DNA of 64,000 bases from contig AZLU01000059.1 in the NCBI GenBank assembly GCA_002224055.1, positions 81,001 through 145,000 on the forward strand. The letters run 5' to 3'. Shown in pieces: positions 49,501 to 62,100 of the stretch. Below the pieces are notes generated by a model that was not told the DNA's origin, made no database searches, and saw only the letters and a list, made by a program, of their open reading frames with translations. How positions within the stretch are numbered: the stretch's first letter is position 1; every line of letters starts with the position of its first letter. Origin of the DNA: Pezizomycotina sp. ARF18. Taxonomy: Eukaryota > Ascomycota. A program made the position numbers and the translations under genes.

Positions 49501-50659
49501 TTTAGTCTGGAACGGTCAAGTCGTTAAGACGCTTCGTCATTTCATCTAATGCTTGGCCACTATGAACTAGATAAACACATGATGACGACAAACGGCGAAG
49601 GGTGTCGGCATCACACGTAAGCCTTGTCCGGATGTCTTTCGAGGTTTTAGATGCAGAAGCAGATTTTCGTACCTAGCGTAAAGATAGTCGTGCCAGCGCT
49701 ACAGACGACAGAGTGCATCCATCAGTAAGCAGGTTCTCGAGCTCCTCATCGACGCCGGTTTAACAAATCTAGACGTTGAAAAGCCAGAACTTGGCTGGCG
49801 TCGCATTTCGACGTCTAGCTCGCTAAGCCAATACATGCAGCTTCAATCTATCCGAAATGAGTCATCCGCGCGTAGCCGGGACTACTTCGAGTTTTATTAC
49901 TCGAAGTACGCTTCCCCTAGAGAGATACAATAGAAGCCGGAGAATTTATAAAAAAATAAAAAAAAAAAGAGCTGCCGAAGGGGAAGTCGATATTAAGGTG
50001 GTGCGAAGACGAATTCCAGGACTTAGAGCCACTGACCGAATCTGGAGGAACGTAGAATTTAAGATAGCCAGCCTTTATGATGTCGTATACAGTCTTAGAC
50101 CCTTCGATGGCTCAAGATCATGTTACTTTTTTTTTTTTCTTTTTCTCTTCTTCCTGAAAACTTGAATTGCCATTCGTCTTCCATTGAATATGGCAGTCTT
50201 CTCTCGTCCTCGCGATACATTCTCCCTTCTATCATTCTTTCTTCCTTTACCTTTCTAGAAATGCCCCTTTTATTCTTTTCCTTCAAGCTATTAGATTTGA
50301 GAACGTACGCATAAGTTTCGATTTAGGTATACTGGTAAGTCAGAAGTACTAGTATCCACATATGGTAAATCGCTTTCGCCGTTTACAAAGTGTTCCAAAT
50401 ATTTAAGATTTCCGCTCTCGTCTATTCTAACTAGATATATATTAGGTTTTTTTTACAGTTTCCACTCTTTCGTTACATTTTGAGTTTATTTTATAACCTT
50501 GATTAAAACTGCAACGAAAACTTTATCAAGCGCACAGCTGCCTATATATATATATATATTAACACTTTCACCACACAAAGCCCATTTCCTGTTCGACGAC
50601 GAAACGATTTGCCAAACCCGCGATATCAACTATTTCACCAAATATCTACCTCGTATGAA
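46542..50659. other. 4.1-kb gene-poor region
   Basis: Strongly AT-rich from 46.5 to 49.0 kb with no supported gene. One relic-like ORF sits at 49116-49427. A further decayed-looking stretch at 49.4-50.1 kb has many stops in all frames. Confidence 0.5.
49116..49427 (+). pseudogene. Isolated open frame, possible gene relic (about 100 aa)
   Basis: One uninterrupted frame reads FNQFRIPFVKWFKVAEDAP through PNLSIPGLVSADIENMREKL and NHVILAAMLKEDIGQ to a stop near 49427. It has amphipathic, protein-like composition but no in-frame ATG at a sensible place, no recognised domain, and stops in all frames on both sides. It may be the remnant of a larger gene or one exon of an unrecognised gene. Function unknown. 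Confidence 0.25.
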
Positions 50660-51622
50660 ATGTCGCACACGCTCCACGAAATCGAACTGATCAGAATCGG
50701 GAGGCTCGCGAGGGAGCACCTCCAAGCTGCAAGCGAAGATGTTCCTCACAATTTCTTAAGGATTTCAGACGAGCTTGCTGCCGAATTTGAGTAGAAGTGG
50801 TTTGCGCGCAGCTTTATATCGATTACGAATGGCTCAAATTACTTGCTCCAATGTTGAAGATGACGACAAAGTTGTCATACCGAAGCCGTGGATGGAGCCT
50901 TTCGAACATGGCGACCTAGTCATCATGCTCGTCGACTACATACCTGGGAAACGGTAAAGCAGCATCTCGATGAAGTCGGTGGGGATCTGGAGGCGAGGTT
51001 GCGGATACTATTCTCAACGCCTATCTGAAGCCCGAGCGGTCAACATAAAGGTGACGAGCTCTACCTGGGGCGGCCCTTGGCCAGTACGCGGCTTGATATA
51101 CAGGGACGCTGAAGCAAGGATAACACTCAACACACGCACAGAGTGGCAAGATAACATGAACAAGATGATACGCGCCGCTGTGAACGATTACAACGAGGAT
51201 ACGAAATATTATGACAACGAGAGGAACAAGAGTGCGGGTCTGAACAACGTTAACAACAGCGATAACATTAGCTACGGCAGTGAATTGATGGCTGCAACGG
51301 AGCTTCCGCTGACTGAACCGGTGTTGCGTACGGCGACTTGTCACCCACTAATGAAATTCTCACGAGGGACGGAAAGGTCGCGTTCGTTGACTTCGATATG
51401 GCCTGCTGGACGGTCGATTACTGGATATATATGTATGCCCTAACGAGATCGCATTACGGTCTCGAGTTTATTGAGCCTTTGACAGATGCGTTCAAGCGCA
51501 GAGGGCTGGGCATAGACGAAACGACTGGCGAGATGCTGGACATTTCCACCCCTTGGTTCTTCAAACACAGCTACTGGATAGGTCGGGATGGGGTGGATAA
51601 AACCCTGGAGTTGAAGTCTTAA
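50660..51622 (+). CDS. Aminoglycoside-phosphotransferase-like (APH family) kinase
   Basis: Protein-kinase-fold phosphotransferase of the fungal APH family; the substrate is usually unknown and antibiotic resistance is not implied. The start at 50660 (MSHTLHEIELIRIGR) is preferred; an in-frame ATG lies at 50609. Then come RAALYRLRMAQITCSN and MLVDYIPGKRVKQHLDEV (the hinge region, about 50925-50970). The catalytic loop reads VLRHGDLSPTNEIL once one missing C is allowed for at 51329/51330 (HGDxxxxN type), and is followed by VAFVDFDMACW, the metal-binding DFD motif (about 51373-51405). It ends VDKTLELKS at 51622. Frame breaks near 50795, 50955, 51030 and 51330. Length is about 310 residues. Confidence 0.78.
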
Positions 51623-52071
51623 GGACAGTGTTGATCGCGGCTCGAGAGAATACCATCCTTTTCAAGGCCTGGTAAACTCGCGGCATATATATCTCCCCTG
51701 ACGAGCTTAAGCTTGCGTGTATTTATTTCATTGTTTTTGTCGACTGTAAACCCTGCGGTAAGCACAGCAATGGCCCTCTTATTCCTCTACCACTTTGTAC
51801 TCTATATGTACATGTATGTATTTGGATGTTTCTTTGCTGACCGACTTTTTATCGTTTTCAGTTCGACTTTTTTTTTCAACAGAAAAGTGTGTTTGTTTAG
51901 TCACACGAATTTTCCGTGACAAACTCGGATAAACAAATTTCCGACACTTTACTTCTTTTTCGAGGTTTTAAGATTTTTAATTACGAGCACCAAGAAACAC
52001 CATCACACAAGTGACACAACTCTCCATCCTCATCTCAGCACCGCCTTGTATTTGACAATCTTCGGATCACG
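51623..52071. other. Intergenic region
   Basis: 449 bp, T-rich, between the APH-like gene and the PRCC gene. No coding signal; the right end is the PRCC leader. Confidence 0.55.
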
Positions 52072-53504
52072 ATGGCGCTGGTCTCCTATTCAGACTCCGA
52101 ATCCGACGGCGAATCCGGCCCGGCCTTCCCCTCCTCCTCCGCCATCGAAACCACCATCATCTTCTTCATCCCTTTCACTCCCACCTCCTAAATCATCCAA
52201 GCCGACATCAGGATCATCCCTCGCCCTACCGCTGCCGAAACAAGCACCACCACCACCACCACCACCACATCATCATCATCATCATCATCATCACCTACAC
52301 CATCAACATCGTCATCATCGCTAGCGCTACCACTTCCGAAACGCCGGAAACTTGTCTCTGACGCATCAGACACCGGTGGTCCCCGGAAAATAGTGGTTGA
52401 CTTGCCGAAATCTTCCACGGACGACGGCGGCGAAGTCGGCGAATCATCCGCGTCCGGTAAATCGGCATTCGAAAAGGAGGAGTGGTAAAGGATTGTTGAG
52501 CTTCTTACCCGCGCCGAAGAGGACGGGCGAGGCTGCCGCTGCGGTTGCGAAGGCGGCGGATAAGAACGAATCGACTGCAACACACAAACATCAACGGCGG
52601 CGAGAATGGAGTAGAGGGACCGAAGAGACGGCGTGTTTTGGGTGGCGCGGGCGCTGGGTAATGCAGTATGCGGGAACGGAAATGCAGCCGAGCGTGAGGA
52701 AGCGGAGGATGAATCGTACGGCAACGCCAACCCGATCGCGAGTTCGACCACGACAACAGCACCGACTGCAACAAGCAACGCTGCAATGGCTCGCCGCCTG
52801 TTGCTGGGATGAAACCGAGGACTATACAACCGTTTTTCCGAAAGACCGGAAGGCGAAAGCCAACCTGCCGGCACCGCTGCTTCCGGGTCGTCATTTACGC
52901 CTGCTGTGAAGGAGACGAAGAAGGTTTCGCTATTCTCAATAGGTTCCAAGGAGGACACTTCATCTAGGGTTTTGTCGGAGTCATCTAAGTCGAGGGAGTA
53001 CGAACCGATCATGTTGACGGAGGAGGGCGACGACGACGATGAGGCCGAAGCCGGGATGGTGAGTGATCAATATGCTCAAGGCGTGGCCGTACCGACCGGC
53101 CCTCAGCCCGATACGCTCGAGAGTATAGGACAAGAGATCGGTCTCGACGAGGCATCGATGCGCATGCTCCAGGGCCGCAGGGGCAGGAACATGCCGGTCA
53201 AGATCACCGAGTTCAACGTGGAAAGGGAATACAACGCGAACGAGGCGAAGCGGTTGGCGGGCGAGCTCGCGCCGGAGGTCAACCCGCTCCGATCTATCAC
53301 TCCAGGAAAGCACCAGCTTACAAGTTTGTTGAACGGTACGGATACTCAACGCTTTTTACGTTATTACTCGCCCTTTTCTTTGTTGTTTTACTAACGGATA
53401 TCTGTGATGAAACAGCTGCACAATCGCAAAAGACGGCATTGGAGGAGCACTTCGCTCAGGGCAGGAAGAACAAGAAGGAGGCCGGTTCGAAGTATGGGTG
53501 GTGA
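52072..53504 (+). CDS. PRCC-domain protein (mitotic checkpoint/MAD2B-interacting, splicing-associated)
   Basis: Nuclear protein of the PRCC family, reported in vertebrates as a spliceosome-associated and MAD2B-interacting factor. The start MALVSYSDSESDGESG (52072) is typical. A Pro/Ser-rich region follows with two copies of LALPLPK and a Thr8-Ser8 tract encoded by ACC and TCA repeats (about 52248-52295). Then come RKLVSDASDTGGPRKIVVDLPKSS, GLLSFLPAPKRTGE and an acidic segment. The conserved C-terminal domain reads EFNVEREYNANEAKRLAGE and NPLRSITPGKHQL (about 53205-53320). The intron at 53336-53415 rejoins exactly at LLN-AAQSQKTALEEHF, and the protein ends GSKYGW at 53504. Frame breaks near 52185, 52490 and 52640. 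It converges with the P5C reductase gene. Confidence 0.9.
52248..52295 (+). repeat. (ACC)n(TCA)n trinucleotide tract in PRCC exon
   Basis: About eight ACC then eight TCA codons in the coding frame that joins LPKRRKL downstream, giving Thr8-Ser8. In other frames it would read poly-Pro/His. Confidence 0.75.
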
Positions 53505-53836
53505 TTCACATGTTTATATTTTATTCTTTCTTGATGGTGCCTTCCTTTAGAGAGGCTTGTGATTTTCATCGGAAGAACGCACCATCTATTGATACAATCT
53601 ATCAAACGAAGCTGTTTAGCTTTCTGGCAATTCGATGAATTTGGCCAATTTTTTCCCCTTGTTTCTTTCCAGCGTAGCATCGCATGAAATTAGATCTATA
53701 TTTCCCGTTTATTCCATCTTAGTGTGCAATGGTACTCCTATATACAAAATATTCTAATCTTTAATCAAACCGAACCGAGAATCGTGAAGATAGAAAATGT
53801 TCTTCGTGAAATGAGGTTTTCAAAGAGCTACAAACA

Positions 53837-54795
53837 TTACTTCCCTCCCAATCCAGCTGCAACCTTCGTCGCCTCCTGTATCCCTCTCGCGACCGTACTT
53901 CTAAGCCTCCATCCTCGAGTATCAGCAAGCCACCGATCGTGCAACCCGCCGGCGTGCTTACTTGCTCCCTAATCTGCGCAGGGTGCTGCCCATTGAGCAC
54001 CAATCCCGCCGCACCTTTCATAGTTTGCGCCGCCATCATCTGCGCCTCCATCCTCGGTAAACCCATCATAACTCCGCCGTCCGCCATCGCCTCAAGTATC
54101 AGCGCGTAGAACGCCGGCCCGGACCCGCACAGCGCCGTGCTCGCGTCCATGTGCTTCTCCGCCAAAAACACCGCTTTTCCAATCTTCGAGAAAATCCACA
54201 TAACCAGCTCCCTCTCCTCCTCCGGAATCTTCGCCGGGTCGCAGGATATAACCGTCATGCTATCCCTTATCTTCGCGGCTGTATTCGGCATCGCGCGTAC
54301 GGCCCTCGCGGACGGCGGCAGCCAGGATTCAAGCTGCGAAAGCTTCGTACCCGCGAGTATACTAACGACTAATTTCCCTTGTAGGGCTTGGCTCATTCCG
54401 GGCGCGGTGAGGATTTCTTCGCACATTTGCGGCTTGCAGCCGAGGATTATGATGTCGCCCAGCGTCGCTCCGCGGACGTTGTCGGCCTGCACTATCGTTA
54501 CGGGCGTGGAGGATTCGTTGGGCTTGGTGTGCCGCACGAACGCCTTGCGGAGGCGCGAAGCGGATTCGGGTCGCTTGATGCACGCTACGAAGGATGTGGG
54601 TAGGTTTGTCGGGGTCGAAGCTACGGATTGCGAGGGGACGGGATGAGGACGCCGTGGTCGCCGTTACTGGAGGAGGAATTGTGGGGATCCAGCGCGTCAA
54701 GTATACCCGAGAGGACGGCGATACCCATCGTGCCGCAGCCGAGGACGGTGAGGGTTAAGCCGGCCGGCTTTGAGGATCCTGGAGCTCGAGACTCA
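53837..54795 (-). CDS. Pyrroline-5-carboxylate reductase
   Basis: Last step of proline synthesis: NAD(P)H reduction of pyrroline-5-carboxylate. The start at 54795 (MSLELQDP...) leads to LTVLGCGTMGIAVLSGILDAL, the Rossmann GxGxMG motif (about 54715-54760). Then come VQADNVRGATLGDIIILGCKPQM, VVSILAGTKLSQLESWLP, RAMPNTAAKI (about 54255-54300), LAEKHMDASTALCGSGPAFYALILEAMADGG (about 54060-54165) and MAAQTMKGAAGLV. The C-terminal signature HPAQIREQVSTPAGCTIGGLLILEDGGL is followed, after a one-base break near 53905, by RSTVARGIQEATKVAAGLG and a stop at 53837. Further breaks near 54765, 54645 and 54545. No intron needed. Length about 280-300 residues, normal. Yeast counterpart: PRO3. Confidence 0.95.
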
Positions 54796-56100
54796 TTATT
54801 GTATCTTTATTATTCTGATTAAAGGTATATTTTGTTGTATAGAGTAAATGAGAGGAAAAGGGTATTTCTTTTCTGTTTAGAAGATTATCGTGTTAATCGG
54901 AGCTTCTCTGTAACTTTTAATTTTTTTGTTTAAATTTAGCTGTCTGAACAGGGTGAAGCTCCTGAAAAATTTAAAACTTTTTTTTTTTTTTTTTTTTTTC
55001 CTTCTTCTTCTTTTTAAGCTCCAGGCAGCGGCAGCAAGGAAGGCTATTTATTTTATTTATCCCCTCGCAGCTGAACTGAACTGGCTTGCTGTCTGCCTCC
55101 TTTGCGCCGAATCGGCTTTCTCTCTTTCTTTCCTCAACCACTTGAATCCTGCCAGCAACTCCACAAACTTCTTTCAATTCGAAAGCTAGAACTACTTAGG
55201 AATTGATGCAGCATCACAAGGATTGCTTTAAGAAGCCATGGTGATATCTTACATAATTATGTATGATCTACGAAAATCAAAGAGATCTACCGTGTTTGAT
55301 ATACATCTCCATGAACGACGAGCTCTATATATTTTGCGAGCTCTGTCTGTAAGGGCCTCTTTAGAGCAAGAGCTAGCTATAGGAGATCAAGCTAGAGCTA
55401 GGCCCAGGAATGGCCTGGGTATCTTTTTTGACATGTGCTTTCTCTACAGATGCCCGATTCGAATTATTGCGAAACACGGCAAGTATGCTCTTGCTACCTG
55501 ATAACAAGGGCGTAAGGTTATTTAGTTCATCGAGCACGATGAATTCGAATAGTGTCCAACCATTTCTTCGTTTTATTTTTATTTTTATATTTTTATTTTA
55601 TTCTATTTATTTATTTATTTATTTTTGAAATATCAAACACAAGGACGAACATTGGCAATTGCTACTTAGCAGTTAGAGCAACTTGCAGGGAGGGTGCTTG
55701 GTTTAATTGGATTGAAGATCGAGAGAGAGAGGGAGAACTTGTGTGTTTGTTTTATAAGGACATCTCTCAATAAACACGCCGCGCGCGTGCAATGATAGTA
55801 TATATTCCAATGGACTACCTTTGAAAAAAAAAAAAAAAAAGAAATGCCACACAAAAATTATTTACTTATCCTTTTGGCGGGACCTTCTTCTTTCACAAGC
55901 TTCTTTTCTACCAACCAACCGCAACCTTTAAACACTGAGCTACCAGATTTTCTCAAATAACATCCGCTGCGTACCAGCTACCATCTACTCCTCGATATAC
56001 GGAGCGCATTATCACATCCATTGACCTTGGGCCCGCCGCTAAGGAGCCTGCTTGGGTATATAAGCTTAGGTATCGGTATTCCCATCTTTAGTATAAAAAA
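54796..56100. other. Divergent intergenic region
   Basis: 1.3 kb between P5C reductase (-) and Ctk3 (+). A poly(T) run lies at 54977-54999, a TTTTA/TTTA repeat at 55570-55625 and a poly(A) run at 55823-55839. No supported gene. Confidence 0.55.
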
Positions 56101-57501
56101 TGGATCCTTTCGAGATTCGGCTATCGTTTACCCGCATGCTGCAGCGGCTTAACGCGTCCGTCAACGCAGCGAAAAACTGCGCCGCCTTTGCGCTCAAGAA
56201 CCGGGACCTCGACGATGACCTGCACTCGTGCATCCTGGAACAGCTCGAGATGGTAGGAAGCATTGGATCCGACTCTAATACCTTAAACCCTTCCTAATTT
56301 GCCAAAAAGTATTCTGCTGCTAACCGATCTAACTCTTTCCCTCGAAATGCAGTCGTCTATGAACAACAGAGTTAACATCCTGTACTTCATTGACCACCTC
56401 CTCGAGCAGTCCGCCAAGCAATCCTACGACGGCTTCGTCTGCAAGATCAAGCACGACCTCCCGCAGATCATCGACTCCGTCGTCCCCGACGACGGAACGG
56501 GCGCACAGAACGTGGGCAGCGCGCGGAAGGTACTGCTCAAGCTGAAAGGTCGCAATATAATGGACGAGGAGACGTACAACCACCTACTCGGCGTGCTAGC
56601 GTCGAGGCTTATCTGCACGAGGCGAACGGGAGCGCGGGAAACTCGCAAAGGGACTTGGAGCAGGAACAGGAGCGGAAGAGTAGTATAGAAGAGCAATCGG
56701 CTGATGCTTTTGGCGAAGCGGCGACGGCGGCTCCTTCGACCGGTAGCAGAAGCGCGACGGCGTCGCAGGGGGTTATTCTGGGGCCGGGACGACTACGACG
56801 ATAATGACGACACAGCCGGATACGTTGGGTATCAACAGTGGCGGATCGGGTTCTTCAGATGAAGCTTCGCCCGTGGCCTTGTCCCAACCCTACCGCACCA
56901 ACAACCCTACCCAGGATATTGTGCAGGATATCACCGCCCCCGCCCCCGCCCCGCCCCGCTTCAGATAGTATTAGTCCTACTCCGCGCAGCAGCAAACGCA
57001 GCAACCCACGCCGCCAGTGTCAAATGACTCTTCAACAGCCATATCCCAACCGGCCGTTTTAACCGCTCCGACCACGAATAGCGCCAGTTCCACCACAGCA
57101 CCAATGACGCAACCGAGCACCGTTCCTACAGCCACAGCGACAACAACACCATTAACCACCACCTCTTCCCAAACCCAAAGCAGATCCGCCGCAAGGCCAT
57201 AGAGGAGCGCATGGAGGAAGACCGCGAGCGGCACAAGAGGCAGCGGGAGAACATATGGGCGATCCTACCGCCCGACAACGCGTCGTCCGCGTTACCTTCG
57301 ACCAACGGCGTCGACGACCACCACGAGATACTATCCGCGGACGGTAGGAACGCGACGAACTACGGGCAGAACTACCCGTTTCCGGGCCATCTGGAGTTCG
57401 ACATGCTGTGGAACGATCCGGAGAACAACGACGTCGATTCGGACGATATGGAGAGGATAGAGGAGGATCTCGCGATCAAGAGGGAAAGTTTGTCCTACTA
57501 G
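56101..57501 (+). CDS. CTK3: CTD kinase subunit gamma (Ctk3-like)
   Basis: Regulatory subunit of the kinase that phosphorylates Ser2 of the RNA polymerase II CTD. Exon 1 (56101-56252) encodes MDPFEIRLSFTRMLQRLNAS...DLDDDLHSCILEQLEM, the start of a CID-like helical domain. An intron lies at 56253-56352. Exon 2 continues MNNRVNILYFIDHLLEQSAKQSYD, VCKIKHDLPQIIDSVVPDDGTGAQN, VRKVLLKLKGR-type helices and ETYNHLLG. A long Ser/Thr/Pro-rich linker with frame breaks (near 56620, 56770, 56970, 57195) follows. The conserved C-terminal block reads AIEERMEEDRERHKRQRENIWAI (about 57200-57265), then LEFDMLWNDPENNDVDSDD and a stop at 57501. The order of CID domain, linker and RxRERHKR block matches fungal Ctk3. 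Confidence 0.92.
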
Positions 57502-59161
57502 TACTAGGGTGTTGAATTTTAGTGAATCAACACATGAATCGAAATGGGGGCATCGACGGCGTCGACCCCGCTGGAAGCAAAAAATTTTTGGGACAAAGAA
57601 ATTCTACAACGATAAACCCGTCGCTTCAAAACCGTCACCGTCTGCTTTAACCGTTGGAGTACGACGATCACCAAACAAGGGCCAAGAAAGAAAAAGAAAA
57701 AAAAAAAAAAGATATAAAATTATATTATATGGTGGAATAAACCGTTGCGGTCGTTAGAACGAAAGGGAAGAAAAAAATCTTATGATCTCGAAAAAAAAAA
57801 AAAAAAAAAGACAAATGCATTGCGAATGGCGTCTAATTGCGGGTTTTCTTTGTTTACTGGCGATATCTACTTTAATATACTCTTTTCTGCGCAAAAATAT
57901 GTATAATACATCATTTCCTTCATATAATCTGGAATTCGATTTTTTATCTCGTTATCGAATTGAACGTCCCAAGAAGCAGTCTTTCATCACGTCCCGGTGC
58001 GCGGATACTTAGGTTTGTTACATGTTATATCTTTTTTTTGTTTCTCATTACATACTACAAGTATACATTACTGCAACTATAGAGGAAAAAACGAGGGAAA
58101 CTAATGGGTTTTTAGGGGTAAAAACGACAGAAATGGAGGACTACTCAAGATGCTTTATATACCTTTGACAAGAAGTGAAAGTGAAGACAAAGTTTGTTTT
58201 TTTTACAAGAATATGGCGGAAAAGAAGAGGACACATGTTTTATGTCGATTCGGAAAGAAGAAAAAAGTATGTATATGAAAATAATACTCGTAGGAAGCAT
58301 GGTCGAAATGTGGAAGATACATTTGTGTAGTAAAGAGTGTATGTTGTGTAAAAAACAAATAATGTATATGGAAAGCACTCCTCATCTTGACCTTCTTTGC
58401 AGGCGTCTGTAATAAGTATAGTATGAAAAAAAATAAGTGTTAAGGATACTATTGGTGTTATAATAAGAAAAAGAAAAACCCCTGAAGATAATTTTTAAAG
58501 AGTAAAATTGAAACAAAAGAAACGAGTGACAAGTGTGTACATCGGAGATATAAACGCAGAAGAAAGGAGAGAGATAAAAAAAAAAGGATACAAGTACGTA
58601 TAAAAGGTTAACCGGCTTTCGTATATTGGAAGAAACAATCGGGAACAATAGAAAGAAAAAACATGATATTCAACTTTTCTTGGTGATTCCATCGCGATCT
58701 TCCAAGTACCACTCGTAATTGTCGTTCACTCCTTATCATCAGTCGTATAGAATTCTGGGAATAAAACAAAGCGACAGGATGGATACTTCGTGGTGACAAA
58801 AACGAAAATGACACTATAGAAAACAAAAACATCAAAAACAATACAAATCTTAAAAAAAAAAAAACACAAAAGCAGCAATATAAAAATTAGGGAAAAAGAG
58901 TATTTAGAACTAAGATTAGATATAATTTTTCGGAAATCATGACCAGGAAAATGTTACCAGAACTATTTGCCAAGAGGTTTTCTAGCTGTATAAGAAACCG
59001 ATCGGCAGGGACGATACATGGAAAGGACCGGCGAAAGTTGAAGAATTTAACGCTGAGAGACATTAATTAGATCATTCTCTATTTTTTACGTATGCTTTTT
59101 TTTTTGTAATGTTGACGCGCAAATCATCCGTTATTTCAGATAGATAGGTGAGAAATGTCAC
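57502..59161. other. A-rich convergent intergenic region
   Basis: 1.66 kb between Ctk3 (+) and the Puf gene (-). It has A-rich runs at 57699-57710 and 57791-57809 and low-complexity sequence. No supported gene. Confidence 0.55.
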
Positions 59162-62100
59162 TCACTCTTCCACGTCTGCCGCCACCGCCGGGACTGCCGT
59201 TGGGTTCTGCTGTTGTTGCTGAGGATACATGGGACCTGTCCGATACCATTGACGGGCTGATATCCGTAGCCAGCCATCATGTTCTGAGTAATCAAGGGAT
59301 TAAAGCGGCAGCAGGAACTCCGACGCCCATGAGAGGCGAGGCGACGCCGATTCCGTGAGGCCCTGACCACCAATCCCATTGCCAGCCGGCATGTTCTGCT
59401 GTCCGTTCTGAGCTGATCAATTTGTGGAAGTTGACCAACGTAATTTGCTGGGATGCTCGGCATTCCAGGGAAGAACCCGGAGGTCGGACGGCGCTGGGTT
59501 GATCATAGCGGCCTGGTATTGCTGCTGGATGCCTCCTGGCTGGTTGTAAAGGCTGAGCTGCTCGAATGCCTGCATCGCCATAGCTTGTTGGTCAACAGCC
59601 TGGTTGGCAGCAGCACCGTTGCGGAATTGGGCACCTTCCCCGCTAAAGTAAGGTTGGTGGCCCGCAGCAGAGGCGACCGCTTCAACACCAACCGACTTGT
59701 TACCGTGGTGATTATTGCTGTTTGCGTTACCGCTGCGATCGCGTGATCCAGAAGATCCATGGCTCTGATGGTGGTGGCTGGAATGAGACCTATGCTCGTT
59801 GTGGTGATGGCCGTGGCCGTGATCCCTATTGTGATGATGATTCCTGTCTGAACGCGGTTCGGCGAATTCGTAGAGCTACTGCGTCCCTCTCTGGAATGCT
59901 CCTTGGTGCTTGCGCTCCTAGTCGGAAGGCCAACTTCGTCCATGAGCTCTTATAGCCTTGAGACGGATGAGCCTTGAGTTTGACAAGGATCTTCTTCACA
60001 TTTTGAACAACCTCGGCCTCAAGCTCTCGTCGAAAAAGGGGTCGTTAGGACCTTGAAGATGAGAGTAGAACCGCAAGAATGGTCGGAGAGGATATCTTCC
60101 AGAATCTTGTCTTGGGGCGAGAAGAATAGCGCCCTGAGAATTGTGTCGCGCGCTTCCGGCTCCGTGCGTTGATTGATGACCTTGAGAACGGTCAAGTAAG
60201 CTACCTTGTGAGTGCAGAGGTGAACAAGGTGGGGGACCAGACGTGGCGCCAAAACCGTCCTACGGTTCGGGAACGTGCAGGTGTCCAAGAACCAAGTGAG
60301 CAGCAGAGCACCGTTCGCATTAGTCGCTAATTGGACGCTGTGAAGGGCAATTGCGGCCGCCATCATCCTCTGCTGATTCTTATTCGCATGGTGAGATTCA
60401 AGGCAAGCACGCATCGCCCTAGCTCCAAACCTTCCCTGGGCAATATCCCACATACGTCCTAGCATGTTTCGAAGATGAAGTCGTTATGTGGTGCTCCGAA
60501 GCGCAAGCAGCATTGAAGGACGTAGTTGCCATACTGGTCCAGGAAGAGACCTACGGTATATGGCCTCAAAGCCTCACAAATTACCCTCTTCTCAGCATCA
60601 GTTTTAGCGACATCGATGATCTTTTGACCAGCCCAGGTACCATTCTTGTGCACTCCAATTTCAGCGAGATGGGGTGCGATAGGGCCCAGCATTTTCATCT
60701 TAACTTCTTCAGAGCAAAACTCGAACAGCTTTTGAACGACAGTATTTCCAAGGTAGTCGCTAGAGAGTTCGGCTATTTCATCGAGCATACCGATGGCAAT
60801 CTCCTCGATTTCAGCTTGGGAGCAGGTGTTGTTATCAATCCTCTTCCTGATATCTCTAAGCTTCGGTGCATCGTGAACTCGGTTGTGGCTTGGTTCGGAA
60901 ATGGGAGGGATTTCTTCCGCATATGCATCGTAGGTAACCGCACCGTCAATATCTTTCCAATTCCATCGGCTTCCTGCTCGGTAGCTCCGAAGTCGACAAC
61001 GATCTTGACCATATCGGCTTTTAGTTGCGAGAGCTCGGGAACTGCGATAGCGGCTGCGGCTGCGGCCGCGGCAGCAGCAGTGGTCATGTCGGATGATTCG
61101 TCAAGCGCATCTGGGATGAGATGCCGTGTTCATTCGGGATGGAATTTTGCCCAGAGCCAAACGGATCGGGACTACGAGAGAGGAGACCTCCTTCACCTGG
61201 CGTACCGGCTCCTGGCGTAGTCGGAACCTTGGCGAATCCAATCCTAACTGGACCAGCCCCAGGGAAGATCTCCTTACCATGGAATACAGCTCGCGCTTGA
61301 ATGGCGGATTCTATACGTTCAAAGTTGACAAAACCACAGTTCTTATGGGTTAGTACGCGAGCGGACTCGATGGCACCATATGCTTGGAAAATTGCAATCA
61401 AAGAGGAAGTCGTAGTTGACGCCGGAATATTTCCCAGCCACAGCGCCCGCGTGGGCTGCTCCAGCGTTCCGTCTTCGCCAGCGCCAAGCATGCCACCGTC
61501 GGCCGCGCCACTCAAAACTCCACTGCCGCCGAGCTGCTGCTGCACGGACTCCATTCCAAGATCAAAGTAGTCCCTATCAGAGTGGAGGTCGGAGCGGAAA
61601 TGCTGTCTCCAAGCCTAGAAGGAGTCGTGAGGTAATTCTTAAGGGTCCTCGTCGGTGGGGCTTCGAGAATGCCAGCTGTCCTCGCCCTAGTCGGTTCGTG
61701 GTGAGGCTACCAGCGTATGCAGCGACTGCCGCGGCATGAGCGGTTGCTTGAGCGTGAGCTTGCGCCAATGCCGCAGCCGTCGGAATAGATCCTGGCGTGA
61801 CGCTGCCGCTGTGAGCATCGTAAACTTGAGAAACCATCGCCTCTTCCTCTTCATCTTCCTCGTACTTTTCCTTAGCATTGACAGAGTAAGAGCGGATGCG
61901 GCTGAGATTTCTGTTCAGCGAGAGGTTCATATCGCCAAGCAACGGTCCTAACGAGCCAGCGTTTCTTTGGCTATCGAGAACGCTATCTAGTCCTCTAGTT
62001 GCTCCTATGGCACTCCTGGTTGATGGCGGATCAGCGAGGCCGAGGTAATCCAGAGTTCGCATTGGGCCAGCATGGTCATCGTCTTTCGAGAAAGACGACT

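Noticed and set aside
46542-50659. Transposon in the gene-poor region
   Set aside because: No transposase or reverse-transcriptase motif, no long terminal or inverted repeats that I could see.
50660-51622. Antibiotic-resistance gene
   Set aside because: Fungal APH-fold kinases are a large family of unknown substrate; only the catalytic loop and DFD motif are shared.
52188-53012. Minus-strand ORF of 274 aa, one of the longest in the window
   Set aside because: Antisense to the PRCC gene; the poly-Asp/Val part is the reverse of the trinucleotide repeat.
60486-61220. Plus-strand ORF of 244 aa
   Set aside because: Antisense to pumilio repeats and the poly-Ala segment of the Puf gene.
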